Origin: Prevotella sp. oral taxon 299 str. F0039
GTDB lineage: Bacteria > Bacteroidota > Bacteroidia > Bacteroidales > Bacteroidaceae
DNA length: 64,000 bases
Direction of reading: 5' to 3'
Assembly: GCF_000163055.2 (NCBI RefSeq)
Contig: NC_022111.1
Span: forward strand, 1,302,001-1,366,000
Shown: in pieces, positions 9,770-18,565 of the stretch
How positions within the stretch are numbered: position 1 is the first letter of the stretch
Layout of the letters: every line of letters starts with the position of its first letter
Made by a program: the position numbers and the translations under genes
The notes under the pieces: model-generated
What the model was told of the DNA's origin: nothing
What the model saw: only the letters and a program-made list of their open reading frames with translations
Database searches by the model: none

Positions 9770-9798
9770 CCTAAAAACAATTTAAAATATAACGATTA

Positions 9799-9806
9799 CA
9801 AAAATA
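9799..9806 (-). promoter_or_regulatory. putative -7 element for the metal efflux operon
   Basis: The minus-strand octamer TATTTTTG fits the Bacteroidetes -7 consensus TAnnTTTG and lies 30 bp upstream of the first gene. I see no good -33 TTTG at the expected spacing. Confidence 0.4.
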
Positions 9807-9890
9807 GTAAATATCTTATTATAATATTGTTTTTTCGTTTTTTTTCTTAAAACAGAGAGATGTTTTTGATGTATGTCAAATCCGTTCGAT

Positions 9891-9978
9891 GCGAAAAGCA
9901 ATGATATTGAGATGTAATAGCGTTGCTTTTGAAAGCTAATAGCATTGTTATTGTGAGCTAAAAGCATAGTTCTTGTTT
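9891..9978. repeat. 22-bp repeat array C (4 units)
   Basis: Four units between the efflux operon and the broken dipeptidase copy. The first two units resemble the last two of array A, including flanking bases, placing this array within the duplicated segment. Nothing else recognisable lies in the rest of 9770-10059. Confidence 0.78.
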
Positions 9979-10059
9979 ATTGATTGTGTTGTGCTTGATA
10001 ATCAAAGAGTTAGATGAATGTTTGAAAAGGATAAGATCTTTTTACTCTGTTGATGGTCG

Positions 10060-10341
10060 AATAGAAATCAATTGAAGGTAGTGGATATCAGCATTTGTAA
10101 GCTCAATGGCGACACGATCACAATGGGAACGAAGGTCGATCACATGTCGCTCGCATCGCATGTAGACAATGAAAACAACTTAGTGGCAAAACGAATCATC
10201 ACCAAAGAGGCGCAACGAAATCGTGAACTCTTGCGTTTGGTGATGCAACATGCTGGTTTTAAGCCCTTGAGAACAGAGTGGTGGCACTTTAATTTTAGGA
10301 CTCGTGCCCAAGCAAAACAATTCTTTAAGGTGGTGAAATAG
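10060..10341 (+). pseudogene. internally deleted second copy of the VanX-like dipeptidase gene
   Basis: From 10081 to the stop codon this is nearly identical to the 3' part of the intact gene (1995-2255): ten base changes in 86 codons, nine of them silent and one changing Cys190 to Arg. The downstream sequence diverges a few bases after the stop. Upstream, GAATAGAAATCAATT (10060-10074) resembles the leader of the intact gene (1553-1567). This suggests a full paralogue that lost about 420 bp covering the start, signal peptide and the R102 and H133 region. A TTG at 10072 could open an 89-residue frame that keeps D140, E204 and H207 equivalents but lacks H133, so no working zinc site is expected. 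Confidence 0.8.
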
Positions 10342-10361
10342 TTTTTTAGAAAAGAGGTTGA

Positions 10362-10408
10362 ATGGTAACTTTATACGAATGATGGTTAGTTATTGATGAA
10401 GTTACCAC
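10362..10408 (-). terminator. putative terminator of the lipoprotein gene
   Basis: Inverted repeat TGGTAACTT (10363-10371) and AAGTTACCA (10399-10407), extendable by a few pairs with one mismatch, with a T-rich run on the minus-strand 3' side. The loop is long (27 nt), so this is weaker than other terminators here. Confidence 0.45.
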
Positions 10409-10420
10409 TCATTTTGTGGT

Positions 10421-11080
10421 CTACATTTTATATTTTGCTCGTAAAAGGTCTATGCTATAGATGTTGTCGGGCGTTGTATTCACCGCAATAGTAGTAGCTT
10501 GTAGGGGCACTTCTACGCCATCTAAGGTCAACTTTCCAGTGGTAACAACCGCAAAAAGATCCTTAGAAAACTTGTAATCATAATATCCCCACGACCAAGG
10601 AGCTGCCACATCATAGTTTTGAACCACTATGTGTTGCTTGCCTCCGTATGTTACTTTGAAGGTTTGAGGCTGTATTTTAGTTATAAGAAAACAAATAGGA
10701 GCATCGTCGTAGAAGTTGATTTTACAAGTAAGTGGCTGTTCATCTACCTGATTTAAGGCTGCTTTCAAATTGCTGTCTTCAATAAAATCGGTCAAAGCTC
10801 GCATAGGAATAGAAGCTATGGTGAGCGTTGTATCGTTGGCCACTCTGCACTTTATGTTGCGAACAGTATCTACTTTGTTATACTTCGAGCCTGGTTTAGA
10901 AGGCTGATTAAGCACAAAGGTCATGCCTGTTGTATATTCTCCAAGGGTAAGACTCAAAGCTCTTGCTTTCTCTTCTTTGGTCAATACTCGAACATCGTTA
11001 TTGTTGTCATTATCACAAGACGACATCAAACCGATGCAAAACACTGCTAAGACGAATAAAATAAATGATCGTTGTTTCAT
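10421..11080 (-). CDS. lipoprotein of unknown function, probably DUF4840 family
   Basis: Exported lipoprotein of 219 residues with a type II signal peptide (lipobox LMSSC, Cys about 22) followed by a D/N-rich linker (DNDNNND). The rest looks like a compact beta-rich domain with repeated K/T-rich strands. From memory it resembles the DUF4840 lipoproteins of Prevotella and Bacteroides, but I cannot confirm the family. No partner genes adjoin. The start at 11080 is chosen over 11098 because it gives a standard short n-region. Confidence 0.65.
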   Translation of the reverse strand: MKQRSFILFVLAVFCIGLMSSCDNDNNNDVRVLTKEEKARALSLTLGEYTTGMTFVLNQPSKPGSKYNKVDTVRNIKCRVANDTTLTIASIPMRALTDFIEDSNLKAALNQVDEQPLTCKINFYDDAPICFLITKIQPQTFKVTYGGKQHIVVQNYDVAAPWSWGYYDYKFSKDLFAVVTTGKLTLDGVEVPLQATTIAVNTTPDNIYSIDLLRAKYKM

Positions 11081-11443
11081 AATTCGTATGAGTTTCAATT
11101 GATAATATTACTTTTTATGAATGCTGGCATAATGCAAGGGGTTCCTCGTTTCATGTAGATTGGTACTATCAAAATGTGAAATCTCTTTATTGGGTCAGCC
11201 TCGTTTTTTGCTACAAATATACTTTTTTTTTTGCAAAGGCAATGCAAAAACCTCCATATTTTGTAATTTGAGGGGAGAAAGGTGAGGTTTGTGAGTTGTA
11301 AGGATCAAAAGAAAAGGGAAATTTGGGGATCTAATTAAAAATAATTATAAGTGCCTTTAGCAAGCTCTCTAAGTCTCAGAATATGAATTATGATATAAAA
11401 TTTCTTTCTTCTTTTTATCTTATTAAGATGTATAAAATAAAAA

Positions 11444-11475
11444 AACGACTGATAATTGATGAATTATCAGTCGTT
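11444..11475 (-). terminator. intrinsic terminator of tRNA-Leu
   Basis: Perfect 13-bp stem (11444-11456 with 11463-11475) and 6-nt loop. On the minus strand it begins 6 bp after the tRNA 3' end and is followed by a run of seven T. Confidence 0.85.
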
Positions 11476-11480
11476 ATCAG

Positions 11481-11562
11481 TACCCAGACCCGGGGTCGAA
11501 CCGGGACGGATTGCTCCACTGGTGTTTGAGACCAGCGCGTCTACCGATTCCGCCATCTGGGC
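11481..11562 (-). tRNA. tRNA-Leu(CAA)
   Basis: 82-nt class II tRNA read on the minus strand. The acceptor stem is GCCCAGA/TCTGGGT, the anticodon stem CTGGT/ACCAG holds loop CTCAAAC (anticodon CAA, reading TTG), there is a long variable arm, and the T arm has TTCGA. The CCA end is not encoded. Confidence 0.95.
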
Positions 11563-12794
11563 TTAATGCGTTGCAAAGGTAATACATTTTCTGTGATATA
11601 GCAAGACTTTCATATTTTTTTTTGATCGAAGTGATATGTTATCTAGAAAATAAGGAAGATATATACAGAGAGAAAAAGGGAACATATACATCAATAATAA
11701 GCAATAAATACACAAGTAACAAGCAACAAATATAAATATAATGAGCAATAAGTACACAAGTAACAAGCAAAAAATATAAAGATAATGAGCAATAAGTACA
11801 CAAGTAACAGGCAATAAATATAAAGATAATGAGCAATAAATACATAAGTAACAGGCAATAAATATATAAATAAGATGCAAGAAATATAATTGTAAGAGCT
11901 AAAGTAAGGATGTTTTAAGGATGTATAGAAGAATCTTATTATTCTTTTATTTTTCTCATTTAAGCTTATATTTTTGAGAATAAATTCTATTTGTAACTGA
12001 TATATACACACTTTTATTATCTGTAATAATTACTGAACTTATTTTTTTATTTTGTATATGACGTTATTATTTCTTGTTGAAATTTGTTGCTTTAGAGAGT
12101 AAAATAATGAAACAAAGGAAAAGGGTAAGCTCAGTAGTTGATACCTTATGCTTACCCATCTTTTATGTTCTTGCGATGTAAGAGTTCATCGCCTCAATCG
12201 TAAATACTGATCTTTCGAGATGCGAACTCACCCCTATTGCTTTTCATTTTGGTGTGTATTAGATGCTTATCTCCTTACACTTATGTTCAAAGAACAATGA
12301 TTCATTCAGTTACTTTCTGCTTCATTATTATTCAAAACGCCTAATAATGCGGTTGAAATAGCGATCAACACTTTGATAATAATAGAGAAAATACTCTTCT
12401 TTTCTGCTTTCATACTTATTCAATTTAAAGGTTATTAAAATGTAATGTTTTTCTTATTTGCTCGCATGAGCATTGGTTTTAGATCGTATTATGCCATACT
12501 TTCCTCCTTTCTTTATTGGTTATTAATGAATGATGTGCAACCAGTTGTTGTTCTATTGCACCACAAAATTAGTACAACAACCTGTTTGTTGCACCATAAA
12601 AGCAGTGTATCAAAGTGTATATCATCGTGCAATTAGTTCGTTATAAGAATGTTACAACAACCCAATTACACACATATCAAAAGAAAAACAACCCACCATT
12701 CCATTTTAAAGAACAGCAGATTGCCCTATATTATATAAGGTGTAAGAGTGCAAAGGAAGCCCCCTCACCTATTAAAGTCTATCTAAAAGTCTCA
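11563..12794. other. long non-coding stretch
   Basis: About 1.2 kb without a credible gene. It contains the minisatellite at 11694-11870, AT-rich sequence, an inverted repeat GGGTAAGC/GCTTACCC around 12126-12158 followed by a T-rich run, and degenerate traces of the 22-bp repeat near 12540-12620. Short open frames here are low-complexity or AT-biased and resemble no protein family. Confidence 0.6.
11694..11870. repeat. minisatellite, 44-bp unit, 4 copies
   Basis: Four head-to-tail copies of a 44-bp AT-rich unit; the copies differ by only a few bases. Each unit is two similar 22-bp halves, both built around an AGCAA core. It lies between tRNA-Leu and a 780-bp empty stretch. Slippage would make the copy number variable between strains. 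Confidence 0.85.
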
Positions 12795-14261
12795 CTAAAT
12801 CAAGTTCACCACCAGCCAGTTCACGTTCCATAAGAACAAGAACAGCGTGATAACCACTGCCACAACACGCACTATCGATAACGCCTTGCCCTGCATTAAC
12901 CTGAAAAGATGAGCGATAGCAAGAGGAATAACGAATGCCCAATGAGCCGTCATGATATACACTTCGTTGATACCAAAGCCCAAACCCACGTGCAACACCA
13001 TATCTAATAGCCACCACGAAGCGCACAATTGCATGAGCTTTTGCTTGCGACCAGCAAACAAACCAGCAAAGAACAGCACCAAAAGAAGTCCTTCTATGGC
13101 GTAATTAAAGATGTATCTGTAAGGCACAATCATTGGTCTATTGCGCAAAACGTCCTCTAAAGCATGGTCTTGATGAAGCTGAATGCCCTCTCCGAACAGG
13201 TTTTCTACAATAGAAGAGGTGCGAGATGTGGTGACATCCGTCCATCTCATAAACTGCCCTTCGCTAATAGGTGCGCCCTGCTTAGGCTGCTTTTTCTTCT
13301 TCACCCCGTTGGTTTTGTTTTGCACAGGCTTAGCAACCGAATCCTGCTTATTCTGCACTTGCGAGTTAAAAGAAAGCAGTTCCTTTGTAGAAACCTCTTC
13401 TTTTTCCTTCTGCTTTCGTGCCTCTTGCAGTTTCTTTTGAATCTGCTTTGCCTTTAAAGCCTTGTCCTTCTTTTGTTTATCAGTCTTTCGTTGCATTTCA
13501 ACGGGCCACACCATCACTTTGTATTCCCACTTACTTACGCTCCACATCACTGCAGATGGCAAGATAATAGCTAAGAGAAGGTGACGCCAATTGAAGAACT
13601 TTTTGCCGTTAACAAATAGAGATGCCAAGAAAACTTTTAAGCCATTGTTGAGCGAAATACCTCCCGTTACCACGAAGAGCAAAATGGTTTGCGTCTTAGT
13701 GAATAGCAATTGTTTGTCCATTCGTTGCGAAGCCACATACAAAGTGAATACAAGCATAAAGAACGACATAATGAAATGGTCGGGGACGATGCACGAAAGT
13801 AAGATATAAGCAAACGAAAAGAGCATTATAGTCAACAAACTTGCATCGAAGCGACGTAGTTTCAACGATGAGCGCAATATGCGATAGAAGAACACAAAGC
13901 CGTATATTCCACAGAAAGTTTGCAGAAATGGCATAATGAAAATGGCGCAATTGATGCCCGTTATATACATTAACAGCTTGTTAATCAGGTAGAACGGATA
14001 CATAAAGAACGCCAACAAGGGGTGACGATATACGTTATAGCCAGCCCACCAGTCGCTAATGATCGAGTAAGTGATGGGGTCAAAGCCCGAAACATGAAAG
14101 TGTCTGATGAATAAAGGCCAGTAGAATCGGGCAAAAGGAGTGAACTTATCATAGTAAAGATTGATCACTAAACCATTTAAAGCCACCAAAACAATGAAGA
14201 AGAAAAGTACCAAAAGGCGTTCTTCTTTCTGTATTTTGAATAATGAAAAGATTTTTTTCAT
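12795..14261 (-). CDS. polytopic membrane protein, GT-C-like, possibly DUF6080
   Basis: 488 residues with about ten membrane segments, last gene of the envelope cluster. The first outer loop carries acidic residues (SGFDPITYS) and then YRHPLLAFF (R79-H80-P81), similar in placement to the HPPL-type motif of GT-C glycosyltransferases that use polyprenyl-phosphate sugars. A very charged cytoplasmic insert rich in K, E and Q (about 255-330) splits the membrane core. It follows a GtrA gene and a polyprenyl-phosphate phosphoribosyltransferase gene, which fits a transferase taking a lipid-linked pentose. The glycosyltransferase call is inference; I recall the family as possibly DUF6080. Confidence 0.6.
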   Translation of the reverse strand: MKKIFSLFKIQKEERLLVLFFFIVLVALNGLVINLYYDKFTPFARFYWPLFIRHFHVSGFDPITYSIISDWWAGYNVYRHPLLAFFMYPFYLINKLLMYITGINCAIFIMPFLQTFCGIYGFVFFYRILRSSLKLRRFDASLLTIMLFSFAYILLSCIVPDHFIMSFFMLVFTLYVASQRMDKQLLFTKTQTILLFVVTGGISLNNGLKVFLASLFVNGKKFFNWRHLLLAIILPSAVMWSVSKWEYKVMVWPVEMQRKTDKQKKDKALKAKQIQKKLQEARKQKEKEEVSTKELLSFNSQVQNKQDSVAKPVQNKTNGVKKKKQPKQGAPISEGQFMRWTDVTTSRTSSIVENLFGEGIQLHQDHALEDVLRNRPMIVPYRYIFNYAIEGLLLVLFFAGLFAGRKQKLMQLCASWWLLDMVLHVGLGFGINEVYIMTAHWAFVIPLAIAHLFRLMQGKALSIVRVVAVVITLFLFLWNVNWLVVNLI

Positions 14262-14308
14262 TGGATAATTATTTTACTTATATAAATCTATCAATAGATA
14301 GTTGTAGG

Positions 14309-14710
14309 CTATTTCTTAGTTAAGAAAAAGCGAACCAATATAAAGTTGATGGGCACGCACACTGCAAACATGGGCAAAGGAGCCAGTTTTTGCGGTACAC
14401 CTATATATAAAAAGGCATTTAAAACACCTAATTGCATAAAGTAGTTCACCACATGCGACAAGGCGAAACCCATACCTCTGCGAGCGTTTGCCTTTACTTT
14501 GAAAGTGAAATAAGTACTTGCAAAGAAGTTAAATATAAAGCTAATGACATAACCCAGTGTTAAAGCCAAGTTGTGATGCATCGCCTTTAATGCCACAATA
14601 TAAATGGCATATTGCAACACAGTGGCAGTTCCTCCCACCAAAACAAAGCGCAATATTTCAGCAAGAGCCTTGCGTTTATTGGGTTCTAAATGGTTTATAA
14701 TGTTGAACAT
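14309..14710 (-). CDS. GtrA-family membrane protein
   Basis: Four-helix inner-membrane protein of 133 residues. Family marks include RFVLVGGTATVLQY in helix 1 and the S/T-rich FNFFASTYFTF segment. GtrA proteins are thought to translocate, or assist the use of, polyprenyl-phosphate-linked sugars. The reading frame overlaps the end of the upstream HAD gene by 35 bp, so the two are translationally coupled. ATG codons at 14716 and 14710 are both possible starts. Confidence 0.88.
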   Translation of the reverse strand: MFNIINHLEPNKRKALAEILRFVLVGGTATVLQYAIYIVALKAMHHNLALTLGYVISFIFNFFASTYFTFKVKANARRGMGFALSHVVNYFMQLGVLNAFLYIGVPQKLAPLPMFAVCVPINFILVRFFLTKK

Positions 14711-15287
14711 CTGCATATTTTAGCATTTCACTATCGCCCGAACTATCACCATAAGCAGTGATGTGATATTGTTCTCGGGCAGGAAACAGCTCTTTAATTC
14801 TATTCACCTTTTCGGCACCATAGCAGTTTTTCGATGCAAACGAGCCAGTAACAATGCCGTCTTTCACCTCAATTTGTGTTCCCACCACAATGGCATTGGG
14901 GCACACTTCGTTAAAGAAAGGCTTCACCCAGTTATCGATACTTGCCGTAACCACTGCCACAACCGCCTCCTCTTGCTGTGCTTCTCGTAGCATTTCGAGG
15001 GCTTGGGGGCGCATAATAGAGCTGTTTTCGTGGGCAAAGTTACAACATATTTCATTAAACTCATTGATGTCTGTGCCTTTAAAATAATAGGAAAAGAGTT
15101 GTTCTTTCACTTTCTCGTTGCTCTTCCAACCCAGCTTCATCAACACAAGTAACCACAAATGGGCAATGAATCCTTTGTAAAACGCCTTCGTTCCTTTGGC
15201 ATATCGAATAAAAAGAAGTAAGGTGTCATGTGTGGTAAGCGTTCCATCGAAGTCGGTGGTAATGAGTTTTTTTTTCTCGTTCATCAT
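14676..15287 (-). CDS. HAD-IB family phosphatase
   Basis: 203-residue HAD hydrolase with motif I DFDGTLT (about 12-18), motif II VTAS, motif III lysine in the GAEKV region and motif IV YGDSSGDSEML. The alpha-helical cap between motifs I and II contains a hydrophobic segment (AHLWLLVLMKLG), suggesting membrane association and a lipid-linked substrate. Position between the phosphoribosyltransferase and GtrA genes suggests that it dephosphorylates polyprenylphosphoryl-5-phosphoribose, the job done by a PAP2-type protein in mycobacteria. That substrate is inference. Confidence 0.82.
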   Translation of the reverse strand: MMNEKKKLITTDFDGTLTTHDTLLLFIRYAKGTKAFYKGFIAHLWLLVLMKLGWKSNEKVKEQLFSYYFKGTDINEFNEICCNFAHENSSIMRPQALEMLREAQQEEAVVAVVTASIDNWVKPFFNEVCPNAIVVGTQIEVKDGIVTGSFASKNCYGAEKVNRIKELFPAREQYHITAYGDSSGDSEMLKYADVQHYKPFRTQ

Positions 15288-15340
15288 CTTTTTGTTTTCC
15301 TTCTTGAAAGTCTTTGTTTATGGGCTGTTGCGCCTTTGTG

Positions 15341-15430
15341 TTGCAAGGGCATTGTTTTTGAGAGGTAAAAGAGCTGCTTTTAGCATGCAACTACAATGCT
15401 TTTACAGTATAATATCAGTGCTTTTGCAGA
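15341..15430. repeat. 22-bp repeat array D (4 units)
   Basis: Four units, here with the right arm GCTTTT best conserved, between the UbiA-family gene stop and the HAD phosphatase start within the envelope cluster. Confidence 0.8.
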
Positions 15431-15453
15431 GCAGTTTCAATTGAAGTGGTTTG

Positions 15454-16332
15454 TTATAGACAATATATAATGATGGCAAACGACGCTCCCCACGCCACAA
15501 CAATAGCTTGAGTGAAGTGGTCGTGCAATAGAATTTTGGTGGGGTCGCCACTCTTTTTGTCTACAACAGTGAGCTGAATGTAGCGCAACAAGCCGATAAG
15601 TACTAAAATAGAAGTGAGATATAAGTATTCGGTATTGAACCTTTCGAGCACCTCTGGCGATACAGTGTACATGATATAGCACACCAATGTCACCGCAGCA
15701 GTGATGGTTATGGCTTGGTTAATGAATGTGGTGTTATATCTAATGGTATTCTTTCGGGGTGCTTCGCCAGTCTCATTCATTCTCAACACATCGTCTCTTC
15801 GCTTGGCAAAGCTAAGAAAAAGGGTTAAAAGAAAGGTCATTAATACAATCCATTTACTTAACATTACGTTTGAAGAAACACCTCCCGACAAGATTCTTAG
15901 CACGAACCCAAATGCCACAATGCACACATCTATAATGGCATATTGCTTTAGTTTGGCGCAATAACATAGATTCATTCCATAATAAAACATCAAAATGCCG
16001 AGCGTTTCATATCTATTTTCGGGCAAAAGAAAGGTCAACGACACGCCAATTGCCAACATCAACGCCATTAAAAGATAGGCGGTTGTAATCGAAACTCTGC
16101 CCGATGCAATAGGACGAGCGCACTTCACATCGTGCTTTCTGTCTGCCTCTACATCGTAGATGTCGTTGAAACAATAAACAGAAGAGGCGATAAAGCAAAA
16201 CGAAAGCATGGTTATCACACTGCTATAAAGGGCTGTTGAGTGAAAAAGACTACCGCTAAAAAACAACGGCAACAGCACAAATATGTTCTTTACCCATTGG
16301 TGTGGGCGTGTTAACTGCACGATTGATTTCAT
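15454..16332 (-). CDS. polyprenyl-phosphate phosphoribosyltransferase-like (UbiA superfamily)
   Basis: Inner-membrane prenyltransferase of 292 residues with eight or nine helices. It has RPHQWVKN near the N-terminus, a first Asp-rich motif NDIYDVEADRKHD (about 56-68) and RPIASG, all typical of decaprenyl-phosphate phosphoribosyltransferases (mycobacterial Rv3806c type) rather than quinone or heme prenyltransferases. It would join phosphoribosyl from PRPP to a polyprenyl phosphate. Its start overlaps the preceding acyltransferase stop by 4 bp. No DprE1/DprE2 epimerase genes lie nearby, so the pentose may stay ribose. Confidence 0.85.
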   Translation of the reverse strand: MKSIVQLTRPHQWVKNIFVLLPLFFSGSLFHSTALYSSVITMLSFCFIASSVYCFNDIYDVEADRKHDVKCARPIASGRVSITTAYLLMALMLAIGVSLTFLLPENRYETLGILMFYYGMNLCYCAKLKQYAIIDVCIVAFGFVLRILSGGVSSNVMLSKWIVLMTFLLTLFLSFAKRRDDVLRMNETGEAPRKNTIRYNTTFINQAITITAAVTLVCYIMYTVSPEVLERFNTEYLYLTSILVLIGLLRYIQLTVVDKKSGDPTKILLHDHFTQAIVVAWGASFAIIIYCL

Positions 16333-17357
16333 CTATTGATATGTTTTAATGTGAATGAAACGATGCGTTGAACAAGCATTGCCAATGGAATACTGATGGC
16401 AAGGCACAACACAAGGGTTACAAAATAATGGAGATGGTGTCGCTGAAGGGGCACCAATATAAAGTGGAGATGTAGTAAATACAACTCAAGACTTATCGAA
16501 CCTAAGAACGCCCAACATTGTTTTACCACCTTGTTGGTGTGGTGCAACGCCTCACTGGCTAGCAAAACACCTGAAATAGTGATTGGAATATACAACATTC
16601 TGTTGATGAATAAGGGGTAATGTCCATGTTCCCATTGCTCTAAATAGCAGGCTATGGCAAGCGGAAAAAGGAACATTATCCACAAAAGAGGGCGTGTGTT
16701 GGGGGCAAATGTCTTTTTTTGAAGAATGTAAGGAGCCATGTTAATGCCGATGAGAAAGATCGAAATGCGACTCCAAAAGATTTCTAAATGCCACAAAGTG
16801 TGATGCAAAAAGGGTATCCAAGCAACGGCACAACACCACACTATGGGCACTATTGCCAGCCAAGTGTAGAGCCTGTTGCGGTTAACAAGTTGGATATAGA
16901 AGGGCGAAATGAGGTATAATGCCATCAAAGCAGGTATATACCAAAAGGTTAACTCGCCGTGTAACCAAAAGTCGAGGTGCGCTATTACATCGCCTAAGAG
17001 GTCGAACACATCCTTACTAAAACCGCTTTTGTGGTAGAAATGAAAGCCATAAAAGCACGAAGCCAATAGCAACCAAGTGGGATAAACACGCAAAAAGCGT
17101 TGCTTGTAGAAGTGTTTTAGATTGGGACGACTATGCCATGAGAACCAAAGACCAATGCCACTAAGAAACAAAAAGATATCGACACCCACGTTTCCCATTC
17201 GCTTTAAGCCATAAAACCAACTTGTTTGAGGCACATAACCATGGAAAAGAACAACTAAAAGCATTGCTATTCCCATTAATTCTGTGCGATATTTGCTGAT
17301 TAGCTCTATCGAAACTGGATGTGAAGTAAAGCCATTTCTATTTCTTGAACAACTCAT
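16329..17357 (-). CDS. acyltransferase-3 family membrane protein
   Basis: 342-residue integral membrane acyltransferase with about ten helices. Family marks are RTELMGIAMLLVVLFHGY, with the catalytic-type histidine in the first helix, and GVDIFLFLSGIGLWFSW. Such proteins O-acetylate or otherwise acylate cell-surface glycans or lipids from cytoplasmic acyl-CoA. Its first codons overlap the stop of the upstream acyltransferase gene by 20 bp and its stop overlaps the next start, so it is translationally coupled on both sides. Confidence 0.88.
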   Translation of the reverse strand: MSCSRNRNGFTSHPVSIELISKYRTELMGIAMLLVVLFHGYVPQTSWFYGLKRMGNVGVDIFLFLSGIGLWFSWHSRPNLKHFYKQRFLRVYPTWLLLASCFYGFHFYHKSGFSKDVFDLLGDVIAHLDFWLHGELTFWYIPALMALYLISPFYIQLVNRNRLYTWLAIVPIVWCCAVAWIPFLHHTLWHLEIFWSRISIFLIGINMAPYILQKKTFAPNTRPLLWIMFLFPLAIACYLEQWEHGHYPLFINRMLYIPITISGVLLASEALHHTNKVVKQCWAFLGSISLELYLLHLHFILVPLQRHHLHYFVTLVLCLAISIPLAMLVQRIVSFTLKHINR

Positions 17358-18399
17358 CTGAAACCAATTTTATTAGGTGCTTAAACACAATGGCTACGAC
17401 TATTGAGGCTAAGAAATAAAGTAATAAGCCCGAATATACATCGCCTTGTCGACTAATTGGTATGAATATTTTTCGTGTTATGGGGTGACTTACAAACAAA
17501 GCAGCCGATATTGAGCCTACCCAAGCTAAGCTATTTTGAAGCACTTGGGGCAAAATGCGAACAAAAGTGAGTCCAAAAACGCACACAAAAGCAGGCACAA
17601 CAAACCATGTTTGATAGTGCAAACTACCTAAAAAGATGCCCACCAACGAGCCGATAGCAAGAAGATAGCAGGTAGAAAGATTGATTTTAGGTTCAAATCG
17701 TGCATAAAGTATGCCTAAACCAAAGGGCAAAATGCCTCCAATAGAATTGTAACGCAACTGATTGAGCATGTCGGATGTGGGCAAACACACAGCTTGCACA
17801 AGCCAACAAAGTGCAATTAAGCCTACAACCACCCACGAACTGCGACGAAAAATCGCTACTCTATAAATGAGATAGAGTTGCAACATCAAACCAAAGAACC
17901 AATAAGGACCTGGCCAAATGGCTCTATCTGGGTTGGTAAAGAGGTTATTGGTCATGGTTATTTGCCCCAAAACATTGCCCAAAGTGTAGTGATATGAACC
18001 TGGAGTGATGAGGTCTACCATGGTGAAAGCAGCGAAACCCACAGTCATCATGCCCCAAAGTTTGCGAAAATGGTGCTTCATAAAGCCTGCCAAAGGAACG
18101 CTTTGGGGTTGCGAAGCATATTTCTTTTCGAGTCCATAAGCACTTAAAAAGAGAAAAAGGGGCACGCCATAGTGTCCAAAGAACGATATGATATGCAACA
18201 AAAAGTTGCTATCGGGCGAGGCAAAAGTATGCAACATGCCTTGAACATTGTTGCTTTTAAAAGTGTATTCGTTCTCTCTTACAATGCCACTAAGCCAATG
18301 ACAATAGTTATGAAGAATGATTCCGAGGATTGCAAGACCTCGAATGGCACCACTATTTACTATTGATTCTGAGTTATTTTGTATTTTTTCGGCACTCAT
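17338..18399 (-). CDS. acyltransferase-3 family membrane protein
   Basis: 353-residue multi-helix acyltransferase, neighbour and distant paralogue of the next gene. Helix 1 reads IRGLAILGIILHNYCHW, with the conserved His, followed by GVPLFLFLSAYGLEKKY. It is likely to decorate the same envelope glycan or lipid at a different position, or to accept another acyl donor. It is separated from the upstream phosphoethanolamine-transferase-like gene by repeat array E. Confidence 0.87.
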   Translation of the reverse strand: MSAEKIQNNSESIVNSGAIRGLAILGIILHNYCHWLSGIVRENEYTFKSNNVQGMLHTFASPDSNFLLHIISFFGHYGVPLFLFLSAYGLEKKYASQPQSVPLAGFMKHHFRKLWGMMTVGFAAFTMVDLITPGSYHYTLGNVLGQITMTNNLFTNPDRAIWPGPYWFFGLMLQLYLIYRVAIFRRSSWVVVGLIALCWLVQAVCLPTSDMLNQLRYNSIGGILPFGLGILYARFEPKINLSTCYLLAIGSLVGIFLGSLHYQTWFVVPAFVCVFGLTFVRILPQVLQNSLAWVGSISAALFVSHPITRKIFIPISRQGDVYSGLLLYFLASIVVAIVFKHLIKLVSDELFKK

Positions 18400-18480
18400 T
18401 TTTTTTTATTCAAACCTTGTTATATCGTCTTTTAAAAGACGCTTTTATTCTATTACAATCGAAGAACTTTTCTACTATGA

Positions 18481-18565
18481 CTAAAAGCTATGCAATTACG
18501 ATGCAAAAGCAATGTTATTAGCACCTAAAAGCAATACTATTGCAGGCTAAAAGTAATGCTTTTTA
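18481..18565. repeat. 22-bp repeat array E (4 units)
   Basis: Four units with intact AAAAGC left arms. The last unit runs into the stop codon (18563-18565) of the phosphoethanolamine-transferase-like gene. Confidence 0.82.

Noticed and set aside
9782..9967. 61-residue minus-strand frame upstream of the metal operon
   Set aside because: Consists of repeat array C and AT-rich promoter region; no coding evidence.
11563..12011. Overlapping minus-strand open frames of 68-106 residues rich in L, I, C and Y
   Set aside because: They are translations of the 44-bp minisatellite in several frames; 44 is not a multiple of 3, so the same peptide phrases recur in every frame. No real coding signal.
12445..12636. 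63-residue open frame in the long non-coding stretch
   Set aside because: AT-driven composition and overlap with degenerate 22-bp repeat traces; the His/Lys phrases come from the repeats.
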